From: CAYRVF01 sp964427535
Lineage (GTDB): Bacteria > Chloroflexota > Ktedonobacteria > Ktedonobacterales > JADMIN01
Length of the DNA stretch: 44,172 nt
Direction of reading: 5' to 3'
NCBI GenBank assembly: GCA_964427535.1
Contig: CAYRVF010000026.1
Location: 1 to 44,172, forward strand
Shown here: positions 9,108-17,585 of the stretch, in pieces
How positions within the stretch are numbered: the stretch's first letter is position 1
Layout: each line of letters starts with the position of its first letter
Translations under genes and position numbers: made by a program
Notes under the pieces: model-generated
The model's database searches: none
What the model saw: only the letters and a program-made list of their open reading frames with translations
What the model was told of the DNA's origin: nothing

Positions 9108-9139
9108 GGGGAGCAGGTGCTACACCTGCTCCCCCTTTT
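9108..9139 (+). terminator. Rho-independent terminator of korAB
   Basis: A 12-bp perfect stem (ggggagcaggtg / cacctgctcccc), a 3-nt loop and then cTTTT. It lies 24 bases past the korB stop. Confidence 0.9.
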
Positions 9140-9336
9140 CTCGGCTTGTGGGCAGATGTATCTTCTTATAGCCAATGACTACAGATGCGTGGCGAAGGGA
9201 ACCGAAGCTGCCACATGCGGGCGTTTCGTCGGAGGCATGTCCTGTAGAGAACGGGTCTCGCTCTGCATGGTAGACTGCCCCTGTCAGCCGTCATGCGTAG
9301 TCGTGTGAGATGTAATAGTTGATCGAGGGTTCGACG

Positions 9337-10248
9337 ATGACGAGCAGCGCGAACGCCCGCGTATTTACCACGACGAGTCCGCAGGGGTTGCGACAGGATG
9401 TTCCGGCGATGCGGCTCTGGCAGAAAGCGAAGAAGCTCGGCATCTGGAATCCCTCTGACATCGATTTCACGCAGGATATCGCCGACTGGCAGGCGTTGAC
9501 AGGACCACAGCGCGAGGCGCTCGTACGCCAGGGGGGCGCGTTCTTGGCGGGCGAGGAATCGGTCACGCTCGATCTGCTCCCGCTGATTCTGGTGATCGCG
9601 CGTGAGGGCCGCATCGAGGAAGAGATGTTCCTCACGGCATTCCTGTGGGAGGAGGCGAAGCATGTCGAGGCGTTTCGTCGCTTCTTGGACGTCGTCGCGC
9701 AGGACCATTCCGATCTGAGCCGATTCCACGGTCCAGCGTACCGTAAAATCTTCTACGAAGAGTTGCCCGCCGCGATGAACCGGCTGCTGACCGACCCGTC
9801 ACCAGAGGCTCAAGTGCGCGCCTCGGTGACGTACAACATGATCGTCGAAGGCGTGCTGGCCGAGACTGGCTATTACGGGTATGCGCTGATGCTCAATGAG
9901 CGCCACATCCTACCCGGACTGCAACAGGTAATCTCATTGGTCAAACGCGACGAGTCGCGGCATATCGCCTTCGCGGTGTACTTCCTCTCGCGCCTGATCG
10001 CTGAGCACGGCGACGTCGCCTGGAGCGCGTTCGAGCAGCGGATGAACGAGCTGCTACCGCTCGCGATGGAGTTCTACTCATACTCTTATCCAGGGGGCGA
10101 GTCGCCGTTTGGAATCGACACGGGCGTCTTCCGTACGTATGCTGAGACCCAATTTCGCAAGCGTATGGAACGTATCGCGCGTGCACGCGGACAGTCTGTC
10201 GAGGACGTGTATGAAGTGGCCAACGCTCTGGAGGAGGCGCAGGAGTAG
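9337..10248 (+). CDS. R2-like ligand-binding oxidase (R2lox)
   Basis: A ferritin-like dimetal protein of the group related to ribonucleotide reductase R2 (Mycobacterium Rv0233, Geobacillus R2lox). These assemble a Mn/Fe centre, bind a long-chain fatty acid and form a Tyr-Val ether cross-link; their substrate is unknown. The proposed ligands align fully: E73, E106, H109, E171, E206 and H209, in motifs GEESV, WEEAKH, VEGVLAETGY and DESRH. The cross-link pair is present as V76 and Y166. At 303 residues it has normal length. Start at ATG 9337 (behind GAGGG) is preferred over an upstream TTG at 9319. It sits alone after the korAB terminator. Confidence 0.92.
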   Translation: MTSSANARVFTTTSPQGLRQDVPAMRLWQKAKKLGIWNPSDIDFTQDIADWQALTGPQREALVRQGGAFLAGEESVTLDLLPLILVIAREGRIEEEMFLTAFLWEEAKHVEAFRRFLDVVAQDHSDLSRFHGPAYRKIFYEELPAAMNRLLTDPSPEAQVRASVTYNMIVEGVLAETGYYGYALMLNERHILPGLQQVISLVKRDESRHIAFAVYFLSRLIAEHGDVAWSAFEQRMNELLPLAMEFYSYSYPGGESPFGIDTGVFRTYAETQFRKRMERIARARGQSVEDVYEVANALEEAQE

Positions 10249-10370
10249 CGGCGCGCAGATACTCGCGACTCGGCGGTGACAGGCGTCTGGTGAGGACTCT
10301 ATGCGGTCATGGGAGATGGTAGCTTCAGCCGCCCGCTTTCTTCTGAATGCACGTGTGTCTTCCTGGGCGC

Positions 10371-10399
10371 TTGCGACACATCGTGTGCCATGTTACACT
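10371..10399 (+). promoter_or_regulatory. Candidate promoter of the BON-domain gene
   Basis: TTGCGA (10371-10376) and TACACT (10394-10399) are 17 bases apart. A short palindrome, cacatcgtgtg, lies in the spacer and could be an operator. The remaining part of 10249-10562 shows no gene. Confidence 0.45.
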
Positions 10400-10562
10400 T
10401 TGTACGGTATTTTCGGATGCCGTGCCTACTCACATGTCTCCGCCTGCGGTTGCCTCTGAGCGACACAAGTGGGTGCGGCACGATTATGTAGTTCGCTCGC
10501 CCCTGTCTGTTGGGTGTTGCCGCTCTAGAGCGAGCGACGCACGAAGAGGACATCAAAGCCGT

Positions 10563-11537
10563 ATGGAGAGACCCGCTACCGCCTTCGCCGAAGTCTACAA
10601 GTTCCGCTTCGGCACATACGTCACCACCGAGGATGGCGAACTCAGCACACTGGTCCAGGTCGTCGTCGATCCGGCAGCGCGTGTGGTAGTGGGTATCGGC
10701 GTGAGATTCCGGCTCTTTGGGGCGGTACACTTCATCCCCTACGAGCACATCACCGACGCCAACTCGGCCGGCGGGCGCATCAACCTCACGCGCGACGATG
10801 TCGAGCAGAAGATGACCGAGAAGGCGCCCTTCCCTGCGCTGACCTCGAATACGCGCGTTCTGCTCGATAGCAAGCGTCTTGGCACGCTTACGCAGGTCAC
10901 GGTTGTCCGCGAGACTGGTGCGCTGCGGCACCTCATCGTGAGCCGGGGTGTCCGCAATGAAGTCGTGGTGGGAGCGGAAGACATCACCAGTATCGAGGCG
11001 AATCAAATACACATCAGCCCGAGCATGCCGGGTGGTGTTCCAGTCACGCCTTATCGCCCGGACGCCGAGCTGCATGACGAGATCCGGCAGACTCTTGAGA
11101 ACTACAACCGGCTGCGCGTAGATGTGCCCGGTATGGGGATTCGCGTCGTCGACGGCAACGTGTGGCTCCAGGGCTATGTGTCGAGTGACTTGAACAAGCG
11201 CCTCGCCGAGGATGTGCTCTCGGGCACGCGCGGCATCGCTCACCTGCAGAATGAGTTGGTCCCCGACACGCAGCTTGCCGCGAACGTCTCGATGGCGCTC
11301 GCGAAAGACCCGCGAACGGCGGAGGAGAAGATCGGCGTCTACCCGTCCCTGGGGAATGTGCGCCTGCGTGGTATGGTGCGGACGCCAGTGGCGCGTGAGG
11401 CCGCCGGAGCCGTCGCGCGCGAGGTGCCGCATGTACGCTCGGTCGAGAACGAGCTGCATGTGAACCCGAATGCGTCGGTGCTGCCCGTTCTGGCGAGTGT
11501 CACCAATACTGACGACATCGTCCCTGGCGGCGACTAG
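10563..11537 (+). CDS. PRC-barrel-like and BON-domain protein
   Basis: Start at ATG 10563 behind GAAGAGGAC gives 324 residues. The N-terminal half (about 5-145) has two beta-rich repeats that resemble PRC-barrel-type domains, with phrases such as TLVQVVVDPAARVVVGIGVRF and TLTQVTVVRETGALRHLIVSRG. Two BON domains follow (about 175-235 and 240-305), each with the pattern 'charged helix - NVxLxGxV - helix - V..V.NEL'. BON domains are thought to bind lipid membranes or ligands. There is no signal peptide or membrane segment, so it is probably cytoplasmic. Its role is unknown. The next gene starts 69 bases later with its own ribosome site. Confidence 0.78.
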   Translation: MERPATAFAEVYKFRFGTYVTTEDGELSTLVQVVVDPAARVVVGIGVRFRLFGAVHFIPYEHITDANSAGGRINLTRDDVEQKMTEKAPFPALTSNTRVLLDSKRLGTLTQVTVVRETGALRHLIVSRGVRNEVVVGAEDITSIEANQIHISPSMPGGVPVTPYRPDAELHDEIRQTLENYNRLRVDVPGMGIRVVDGNVWLQGYVSSDLNKRLAEDVLSGTRGIAHLQNELVPDTQLAANVSMALAKDPRTAEEKIGVYPSLGNVRLRGMVRTPVAREAAGAVAREVPHVRSVENELHVNPNASVLPVLASVTNTDDIVPGGD

Positions 11538-11606
11538 ACGCGTCTGTTACCCGGTGGTGTCCATGTCCAAGGTGTGCTATCCTCTGCTGCCAACGGAGGA
11601 GGTCAT

Positions 11607-12035
11607 ATGGAGCCCTATATTAGCCTCATCACGCTGGGCGTCGCCGAGTTGGAGCGCTCGCTACGGTTCTACCGCGATGGCCTCGGGTGGCCCGTTTCCA
11701 GCGCGAGCGGTGGAGATGTGGCCTTCTTCCGCACTGGGGGAGTCGTGCTTGCGCTGTATCCGCGTGAACTGCTGGCCGCCGATGCGCACCTCGACGCGTC
11801 AGGGTCAGGCTTCGGGGGAATCGCGCTCGCCCAAAATGTACACAGTAAGGACGCGGTAGACCGGGCGCTCGAGGCCGCCGTGAACGCGGGCGGCACGCTG
11901 CTGAAGGCGGCGGAAGATGTTGAGTGGGGCGGCTACTCCGGCTACTTCGCGGACCCCGACGGCTACCCGTGGGAAGTCGCCTGGAATCCGTTTTTTCCGC
12001 TCGACGCGGACGGTCGGGTGACATTGCCAGAGTAG
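11607..12035 (+). CDS. VOC (glyoxalase/dioxygenase) family protein
   Basis: A 142-residue protein starting at ATG 11607 behind a very strong GGAGGAGG site. It has the vicinal-oxygen-chelate fold pattern: LITLGVAELERSLRFYRDGLGWPV at the start (first beta-alpha unit) and GYSGYFADPDGYPWEVAWNP near the end, with the usual metal-site Glu in WEVAW. Members include glyoxalase I, ring-cleavage dioxygenases and resistance proteins, so the reaction cannot be told from sequence. It may be co-transcribed with the BON-domain gene. A perfect palindromic terminator follows. Confidence 0.85.
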   Translation: MEPYISLITLGVAELERSLRFYRDGLGWPVSSASGGDVAFFRTGGVVLALYPRELLAADAHLDASGSGFGGIALAQNVHSKDAVDRALEAAVNAGGTLLKAAEDVEWGGYSGYFADPDGYPWEVAWNPFFPLDADGRVTLPE

Positions 12036-12058
12036 ATCTACGCGGTTATCCCAGCACG

Positions 12059-12088
12059 CAGGCCCGGTCTTCGCGAAGACCGGGCCTG
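12059..12088. terminator. Bidirectional terminator between VOC and kinase genes
   Basis: A perfect 30-bp palindrome (caggcccggtcttcg and its complement) lies between two converging genes, followed on the plus strand by tccgtgTTTT. It can serve both directions. Confidence 0.85.
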
Positions 12089-12119
12089 TCCGTGTTTTCG
12101 GGATCGACGGACATTTGCG

Positions 12120-13706
12120 TCACTGGCGTGTGGCTAGCAGCACGATCATCGAGAGGGCGAGCGCCACGCTCCCGACGACGAGCGCCGCGCCCGCGAGCCA
12201 GCGCATCTCGCGCGGGGTGTCGGGCGTCTGCCGCGAGAGGCTCCAGTAGCCGAGCAGAAGCGCGGGCAGGCAGAATGTGAGCAAGCTGGGCGAGACGACG
12301 TCGCCGAGCAGGCTGAGACTCGCGCTGACGAACGCGAGCACCGCGAAGATGCCCGTCTGCGCCTCCTGCCGCGAGGCGGGGTCGAAGATGCGGGGACTGC
12401 CGAATAGGTCGTCGAGCCGTGCGGACGGAGCGGCGGAAAGCGCGGCGGGGCCTCGCCCGACGAGCGCATCCGGCGCTGGTCGGTGGACAACCTGCGCTCG
12501 CATGTTGCGACGGGGGGGCTGCCCAGCGCCTGGCGGCATGCGCTGCGGACCCAAAAACGCAGCGTGCGACGCCGCTGGCTGCCAGCCCCACGACCGTGCC
12601 CGCGCGCCGCCGTCTCCTCTGGCCGCGAGCGGCGGCGCGGCTGTGTATTGGGGAGTGTGGCGGGCGGAGGTGGTGTGATCGGCGATGCTATTCGCTGCGG
12701 GCGAAGACGAGTCTGCCGCCGCGAGCGAGAAACCGCACCGCATGCAGAACGCGCTCTCCACAGGCGTGATGCCGCCACAGCTCGGACACGAGCGTGAGGA
12801 GGACGTCGCGAACGTGCGGGATGACGACGCGGCCGCAACCGGAGCCGATTCGAGCAGCGTCCGCCGGGCAGCGCGGAGCTCTTGCGCGAGCGTGTGCGCA
12901 TCTTGCTGACGTTCCGCTGGGTCGAGCGCCATCGCACGCAGCACTGCTGCCTCGGTGAGGGCGCTCACGTGTGGGTTGAGCGAGCGCGGAGCCGAGAGGG
13001 CGTGCGCGGTCAGCCGGGCAGGTGCCTCGGTGGGTTGGTAGCCCGTCAGCAGGTAGAAGAGCGTGGCGCCGAGGCCATACACATCAGTGCGCCGGTCGGT
13101 CGCGCCAGACGCCTGGTACTGCTCTGGCGGGGCGTATCCTGGTGTGAACGCGAGCGCGGCGCCGAGCGTTGTCGTTCCGGCCGCGAAGAGCTTGGCGAGT
13201 CCCAGGTCGATGAGGATTGGAATGCCGAGGCTCTCGCTCAACTTGATGTTCGCAGGCTTGATATCGCGGTGGATGATGGGCACCGGCTGCAAATGGAGCG
13301 CATGCGCCGCCTCGCAGATGGGAAGAATCCAGTCGAGCACTTGCGTCTCGGGGAGCGGACGCCGCGTGCGCCGGATATGCGCGATGGCGATGTCTTCGAG
13401 CGTGTGGCCGTCGACGTAATCCATGACGAGATACATCCGGCCGTGCTGCTCGAAGACCGAGTAGCCACGGACGAGGTTCGGATGCCGCGCGTTCAGCAGG
13501 AACTCGGCCTCCAGGCGAAACTGGTGCTGGGCCTGAGGGTCGCGGCAGAACGCTTCCTTGATGGCGCGACGATATCCCAGCGCGAGATCCTGCGCCAGGT
13601 AGATGTGCCCGAATCCGCCTCCACCAAGAAAACCCTGTATCAGGTAGCGATTGGCGAGTGTCGTGCCAGGGGAGAGCGCCGGGAGCGTCTGCGCCGGCTG
13701 CTGCAT
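12120..13706 (-). CDS. Membrane-anchored Ser/Thr protein kinase with zinc ribbon
   Basis: A Hanks-type kinase of 528 residues. The Gly-rich loop is GFLGGGGFG (25-33), the ATP lysine K50, and the catalytic loop HRDIKPAN (from H146). The metal-binding triad is DLG (167-169) rather than DFG, and the activation-segment APE appears as PPEQ. After the kinase (to about 290) comes a zinc ribbon, CPSCGG..FCMRCG, then a long disordered Pro/Ala/Ser stretch. Two hydrophobic blocks near the C-terminus should anchor it in the membrane, with the kinase in the cytoplasm. ATG 13706 follows GGAGGG; open frame upstream of it is not needed. Target unknown. Confidence 0.92.
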   Translation of the reverse strand: MQQPAQTLPALSPGTTLANRYLIQGFLGGGGFGHIYLAQDLALGYRRAIKEAFCRDPQAQHQFRLEAEFLLNARHPNLVRGYSVFEQHGRMYLVMDYVDGHTLEDIAIAHIRRTRRPLPETQVLDWILPICEAAHALHLQPVPIIHRDIKPANIKLSESLGIPILIDLGLAKLFAAGTTTLGAALAFTPGYAPPEQYQASGATDRRTDVYGLGATLFYLLTGYQPTEAPARLTAHALSAPRSLNPHVSALTEAAVLRAMALDPAERQQDAHTLAQELRAARRTLLESAPVAAASSSRTFATSSSRSCPSCGGITPVESAFCMRCGFSLAAADSSSPAANSIADHTTSARHTPQYTAAPPLAARGDGGARARSWGWQPAASHAAFLGPQRMPPGAGQPPRRNMRAQVVHRPAPDALVGRGPAALSAAPSARLDDLFGSPRIFDPASRQEAQTGIFAVLAFVSASLSLLGDVVSPSLLTFCLPALLLGYWSLSRQTPDTPREMRWLAGAALVVGSVALALSMIVLLATRQ

Positions 13707-13766
13707 GCCGCCCTCCTGCCCGCTAAGGCTCTGCGCAACATGGGGAATCCCGTCCTCGGTCCACCA

Positions 13767-13796
13767 AGTATACACAGTAGTGTCGAGATGCGGCAA
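13767..13796 (-). promoter_or_regulatory. Promoter of the protein kinase gene
   Basis: On the minus strand, TTGCCG (13796-13791) and TATACT (13772-13767) are 18 bases apart, about 55 bases ahead of the kinase start. Confidence 0.55.
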
Positions 13797-13830
13797 GCGA
13801 TTAGTATTATTAGTGGGGGCGACGTCGAAA

Positions 13831-13873
13831 CATCCATGCGCACGGTGTTCGCTGATCACCGTGCGCATGGATG
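13831..13873 (-). terminator. Long hairpin after the debranching-enzyme gene
   Basis: A perfect 17-bp stem (catccatgcgcacggtg and its complement) with a 9-nt loop begins 48 bases past the glycosidase stop, followed on the minus strand by TTTCG. It separates that gene from the kinase promoter. Confidence 0.75.
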
Positions 13874-13921
13874 CGAGGGGGCGCCGGTCTGAGCGCACCC
13901 AGGTTCGTCAGTGTGGACGCT

Positions 13922-16129
13922 CTACCCCGGCAGCACATGAACGTCGATGTCGTTGTCATGGGTAAAGGTCACTAGCGTCGCTTCGCCCGAGCGGGTGAAG
14001 CGCAAGTGCGACGAGCGGCCAGCGAGCTTCAGCCCGCCCATGTCCGTCCATTCCAGCCAATCGGGCAGGTGCGGGCGGCGGAGTGTTAGCCGCTCACGCT
14101 CCGCGTCGGGCTCTAGCCCCAGCACTGACTGCAACAGTAGGAATGGTGCTCCGGCTGCCCACGATTGCGGTGAGCATGCCACGGGATAGCGCGTCGGTCC
14201 GTAGCCACTGCGGCGCGCGAAACCGCAGAACAGCTCTGGCAGACGCGCTCCTCCGAAATACAGGCTGAGGCCATACAGATTGCCAAGCAGCTTGCTGGCC
14301 TCGGTCTTGCGCCCATAGCGTGCGAACCCGGCTCCGACAAGCGCGGTGTCGTGAGGCCACACCGTGCCATTGTGGTAGCTCATCGGGTTATAGCGCTTCG
14401 CCTTGCTGGAGACCGTGCGGATGCCCCACTCGGAATACATATCGTCGCGGAGCAGGCGCGAGATCATCGGCTGTGCGTGCTCGTTGGGCGCGATGCCCGA
14501 CCACAGACATTGGCCCGCGTTCGAGCTCACCACCTCGCATGGCTGCTTTTCGCCGTCGAGCGCGAGGTAGTAGACATCTTCCTCAGGCCACCAGAACTTC
14601 CGTTGGAAATTGCGCTGAATCGCCTGTCCTCTGGCGCGCCATTGGTCTGCCGCATCGGTGTCGCCCAAACGCCGCGCGAGATAGTCCATCTCACGGTAGG
14701 CTGCGTAGGCGTATCCCTGCACCTCGCAGAGCGCGATTGGTGGCTCGGCTAGGCGCCCGTCGCGATACGAGATAGCGTCCCAGGAGTCCTTCCAGCCCTG
14801 GCTGATGAGTCCTTTGGACGAGAACTTCGCGTACTCCAGGAAGGTGTCGCCGTCACGGTCGCCGTACTCGATCATCCAGTTCGCGGCCGCCTGCGCGTTC
14901 GGCCACAGCGCCCGCAGGAACTTCATGTCGTCGGTCCAGCGGACGTAGGCGCCAAGGGTGATGAGGAACAACGGATTGGCGTCGATGGTGCCGTAGTACG
15001 GGATGAACGGAATCTCGCGGCAGTTCGCCAGCTCACCGCGCCGGAACTCGTGCAGAATGCGGCCCGGCTCTTCCTCGGTAAATTCATCCACTCGCCGCCC
15101 CTGATGTTTCGCCAGGAATGTGAGCGTTCCTCGCGCGATCTCAGGCAGCCACGGCAGAAACTCCAGGCTGGTGATCAAGCTGTCGCGCCCGAACGGACAG
15201 GCGTACCACGGAATGCCCCCGTAGGGAATGAGGCCGTCGGACGTCTGCGTCGTCATCATGCTGAGGTCATGCAGACCGCGTTCGAGCATCCGGTTGAAGA
15301 ACACGTTATCCGTCCGAATGGCCGGCAGCCCAATCGGCGGTGGTGTCTCCGCGTTGTTGGTGACGACGTATGGATCGAGCCCGGCATTCTCACCGTGCTC
15401 GCTCAGCGTGATGGTGAGGCGCAGCACGACCGTCTGACCCTGCGCGAGCGGAAAGTTCCAGAACAGGCCTCCATTGAGCACGCGGTCCGCGGGAGGATCG
15501 CACTCCACGCGCGTCTCGCGCAGAATGTCGTCGAGTCCGCGGTAGGTGAAGACGGCGGCGTGTTGCTCAATCTCTCGTGCCTGTACATGTCCGCGCTTCT
15601 CGCGCCGCAGGCCACGCACCTCGAAGATGTCACGGAAGTCCGCGCCGGTCTTGAGCCCGAGCGTCAGACTGAGCTGACGGGGATCGAAGCTGGTCATCAG
15701 GAGCACCTGCGTGAGCTGGTTGCCCTGCACACGCAGCACCCTGCGGATATGGACGGTTCCCTGGACGAGCGGCGCTTCCCCCTTGAGCGCGAGGTACGGA
15801 TTGCTCAGATCGATCTGGCACGAGCCTTCTTCATCTGAGATAGAGTTCGAGAGCGCGATCAGCGGGCGCCCCTCAAGGAAGAGATCGCATGACCGCAGGA
15901 ATCGCATGCCGTGCCAGAAAAAGCCTGTCTCCTGCTCTGATGTGGGGAGGTCACCACGGGCGTCGGTCACCATGAAGGCGTCGCCGTGCTTGAGTGCGAT
16001 GGTTTCAACAGTCGAGCTTGCGGATCCGTGCAGAACATACGCGTCGGCGACTTCCGTCGTCGCCTCCTGCATGTTGTGGTCAAGCTGCATTGAGGTCGAG
16101 CCCGAGCCGTCTGGATGCGGATCGGTCAT
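13922..16129 (-). CDS. Glycogen-debranching-type amylo-alpha-1,6-glucosidase
   Basis: A 735-residue protein with an N-terminal beta domain (about 35-280; GDAFMVTDARGDLP, FFWHGMRFLRSCDLFLEGRPL) and a C-terminal six-hairpin glycosidase domain (about 300-725). Motifs include YGGIPWYACPFGRDSLIT, LISQGWKDSWDAI with likely catalytic acids, and SYHNGTVWPHDTALVGAG. These are typical of glycogen-debranching-enzyme-like proteins of bacteria, acting on alpha-1,6 or other alpha-glucosidic bonds. There is no signal peptide, so it is cytoplasmic. Its start overlaps the glycosyltransferase stop by four bases (ATGA), so the two are translationally coupled. Exact substrate (glycogen, another alpha-glucan, or a glycosyl-glycerate) is open. 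Confidence 0.87.
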   Translation of the reverse strand: MTDPHPDGSGSTSMQLDHNMQEATTEVADAYVLHGSASSTVETIALKHGDAFMVTDARGDLPTSEQETGFFWHGMRFLRSCDLFLEGRPLIALSNSISDEEGSCQIDLSNPYLALKGEAPLVQGTVHIRRVLRVQGNQLTQVLLMTSFDPRQLSLTLGLKTGADFRDIFEVRGLRREKRGHVQAREIEQHAAVFTYRGLDDILRETRVECDPPADRVLNGGLFWNFPLAQGQTVVLRLTITLSEHGENAGLDPYVVTNNAETPPPIGLPAIRTDNVFFNRMLERGLHDLSMMTTQTSDGLIPYGGIPWYACPFGRDSLITSLEFLPWLPEIARGTLTFLAKHQGRRVDEFTEEEPGRILHEFRRGELANCREIPFIPYYGTIDANPLFLITLGAYVRWTDDMKFLRALWPNAQAAANWMIEYGDRDGDTFLEYAKFSSKGLISQGWKDSWDAISYRDGRLAEPPIALCEVQGYAYAAYREMDYLARRLGDTDAADQWRARGQAIQRNFQRKFWWPEEDVYYLALDGEKQPCEVVSSNAGQCLWSGIAPNEHAQPMISRLLRDDMYSEWGIRTVSSKAKRYNPMSYHNGTVWPHDTALVGAGFARYGRKTEASKLLGNLYGLSLYFGGARLPELFCGFARRSGYGPTRYPVACSPQSWAAGAPFLLLQSVLGLEPDAERERLTLRRPHLPDWLEWTDMGGLKLAGRSSHLRFTRSGEATLVTFTHDNDIDVHVLPG

Positions 16130-17328
16130 TGTAGCGAGAGTCTCCCGTCCAGCTCTCCTGGGGTGTCTATGAACGGTGAAGCGTTAGCGCTCACCGAAAT
16201 GTCACTCGCAGCGCCCGCGGGCATCGCCGGTCCGACCGTGGTGTCCACTTTGGCGAGTCCCGCGGCCAGCGACTGCGACAGAGGCACGTGACGAGCAACG
16301 AGACGATTCTGGCGCAGCACCAATGAATACGCATTGAGATATTCCAACGCCATACGCCGGATGTCAAATCGGTCACGCGCATAGTTCCGACAGCGTTGAC
16401 GCGAGAGCGTGCCCAACTGGCGCGCAGCCTCGGCAAGCTCCTCATCCGTCTCGCGGATGAATCCCGTCAGGCCGTCTCGTAGCAGTTCGGGCACAGAGCC
16501 GAGGGGACAGGTGAGCACGGGTGTCCCGCATGCCAACGCCTCGATGAAGACGATACCGAACGGTTCGGGCCACGTAATCGGCATGAGCAGCGCAAGCGCG
16601 TTGCCCATCAGTTCACGTTTCTTCGTCTCGTTGATCTCACCGAGCCATTCGATGAGTGGGTCGTCGAACTGCGGCTGAATGACGGTCTCGAAGTACTCCT
16701 GCTCCAACGGATCGACCTTGGCAGCCATCTTCAGCGGTATTCCCGCGCGCTTCGCAATGGCTATCGCACGATCCGGACCTTTCTCGGGAGACATGCGGCC
16801 GACGAATGCCAGGTACGTACCTGGCTGCGACCGGAATGCGAAGCTGTCGACGTCGACACTGTGATGGATGGTGGCGACCCAATTCAGTTCCGGAATCTGG
16901 CTCTGTTGACTGGCGCTGATGGAGATGTAGTTGGCGTCGCGATACGCGCGAAAGACCTCGCCGTATTCCGGCTTGTCGAGCCGGCCATGAAGCGTAATGA
17001 CAGTTAGAGTGGTCGCGTGCGGAATCATTGGCAGCGTGAGGTAGTCGAGGTGCGAATGGATGATGTCGAAGTCTGAGGCGCGCTGGTAGACGTTGGTGAG
17101 TTGCTTCAGGTGGAGCGCGCTTACTTCCACACCGGGCGCGAAGTTGACCGCTTGCGGAGCACCCGGGACGAGCTGCGCGCTCGTGCGCGAGTCGCCGGTA
17201 GCGAAGAGCGTAACGTCATGGCCCATCTGGACGAGCGCCTCAGTCAGGTTGTAGACGCAACGCTCCGTTCCGCCGTAATTGCTCGGCGGAACGGCTACTT
17301 GCAATGGTGCGACCTGAGCGATTCGCAT
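16126..17328 (-). CDS. GT4-family glycosyltransferase
   Basis: A 400-residue GT-B fold enzyme. The N-terminal acceptor domain has the GG loop (PPSNYGGTERCVYNLTEAL) and FDIIHSHLDY. The C-terminal donor domain has FVGRMSPEKGPDRAI and the E-x7-E signature EPFGIVFIEALACGTPV. The last ~50 residues are a low-complexity tail absent from most relatives. GT4 enzymes transfer a sugar from a nucleotide donor with retention. Coupling to a debranching-type glycosidase suggests work on a storage or compatible glucan, but this is inference. The start at 17328 has only a modest GAGG ribosome site. Confidence 0.9.
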   Translation of the reverse strand: MRIAQVAPLQVAVPPSNYGGTERCVYNLTEALVQMGHDVTLFATGDSRTSAQLVPGAPQAVNFAPGVEVSALHLKQLTNVYQRASDFDIIHSHLDYLTLPMIPHATTLTVITLHGRLDKPEYGEVFRAYRDANYISISASQQSQIPELNWVATIHHSVDVDSFAFRSQPGTYLAFVGRMSPEKGPDRAIAIAKRAGIPLKMAAKVDPLEQEYFETVIQPQFDDPLIEWLGEINETKKRELMGNALALLMPITWPEPFGIVFIEALACGTPVLTCPLGSVPELLRDGLTGFIRETDEELAEAARQLGTLSRQRCRNYARDRFDIRRMALEYLNAYSLVLRQNRLVARHVPLSQSLAAGLAKVDTTVGPAMPAGAASDISVSANASPFIDTPGELDGRLSLQ

Positions 17329-17372
17329 ACGCGCAAACCTCGTGTTCCTTCTCGCGCGCGCAGAAGTACCGT

Positions 17373-17397
17373 TCCCTATCTCAGGATGAGATAGGGA
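17373..17397. repeat. Perfect inverted repeat between divergent genes
   Basis: An 11-bp stem (tccctatctca / tgagataggga) with a 3-nt centre lies 45 bases ahead of the glycosyltransferase gene, in the divergent space before the hydrolase. It could be an operator or an mRNA leader hairpin. No clear promoter is seen beside it. Confidence 0.55.
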
Positions 17398-17585
17398 GGG
17401 CGCGGCGTTTCGCTGACGAATACGGCCAACCGCAAGAAGCGTACCTTGTGGGCATGTGTGGCAGATACAAGCGGCCCATCGGCGCGGAGTCGCCGCTGCT
17501 TGGCCGAGCGCTGAGTACGCGGAAAAGGCACGGAACTCGCTGCACGCAGTGCCGGTGAGTCGGAGACATGGAGGAGACGCCGGCG

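Noticed and set aside
10299..11459. A 386-residue open frame antisense to the BON-domain gene
   Set aside because: It has no recognisable motifs and overlaps a gene with clear BON domains and a good ribosome site.
12882..13892. A 336-residue plus-strand frame opposite the kinase
   Set aside because: The kinase motifs are unambiguous on the minus strand; this frame is its complement shadow.
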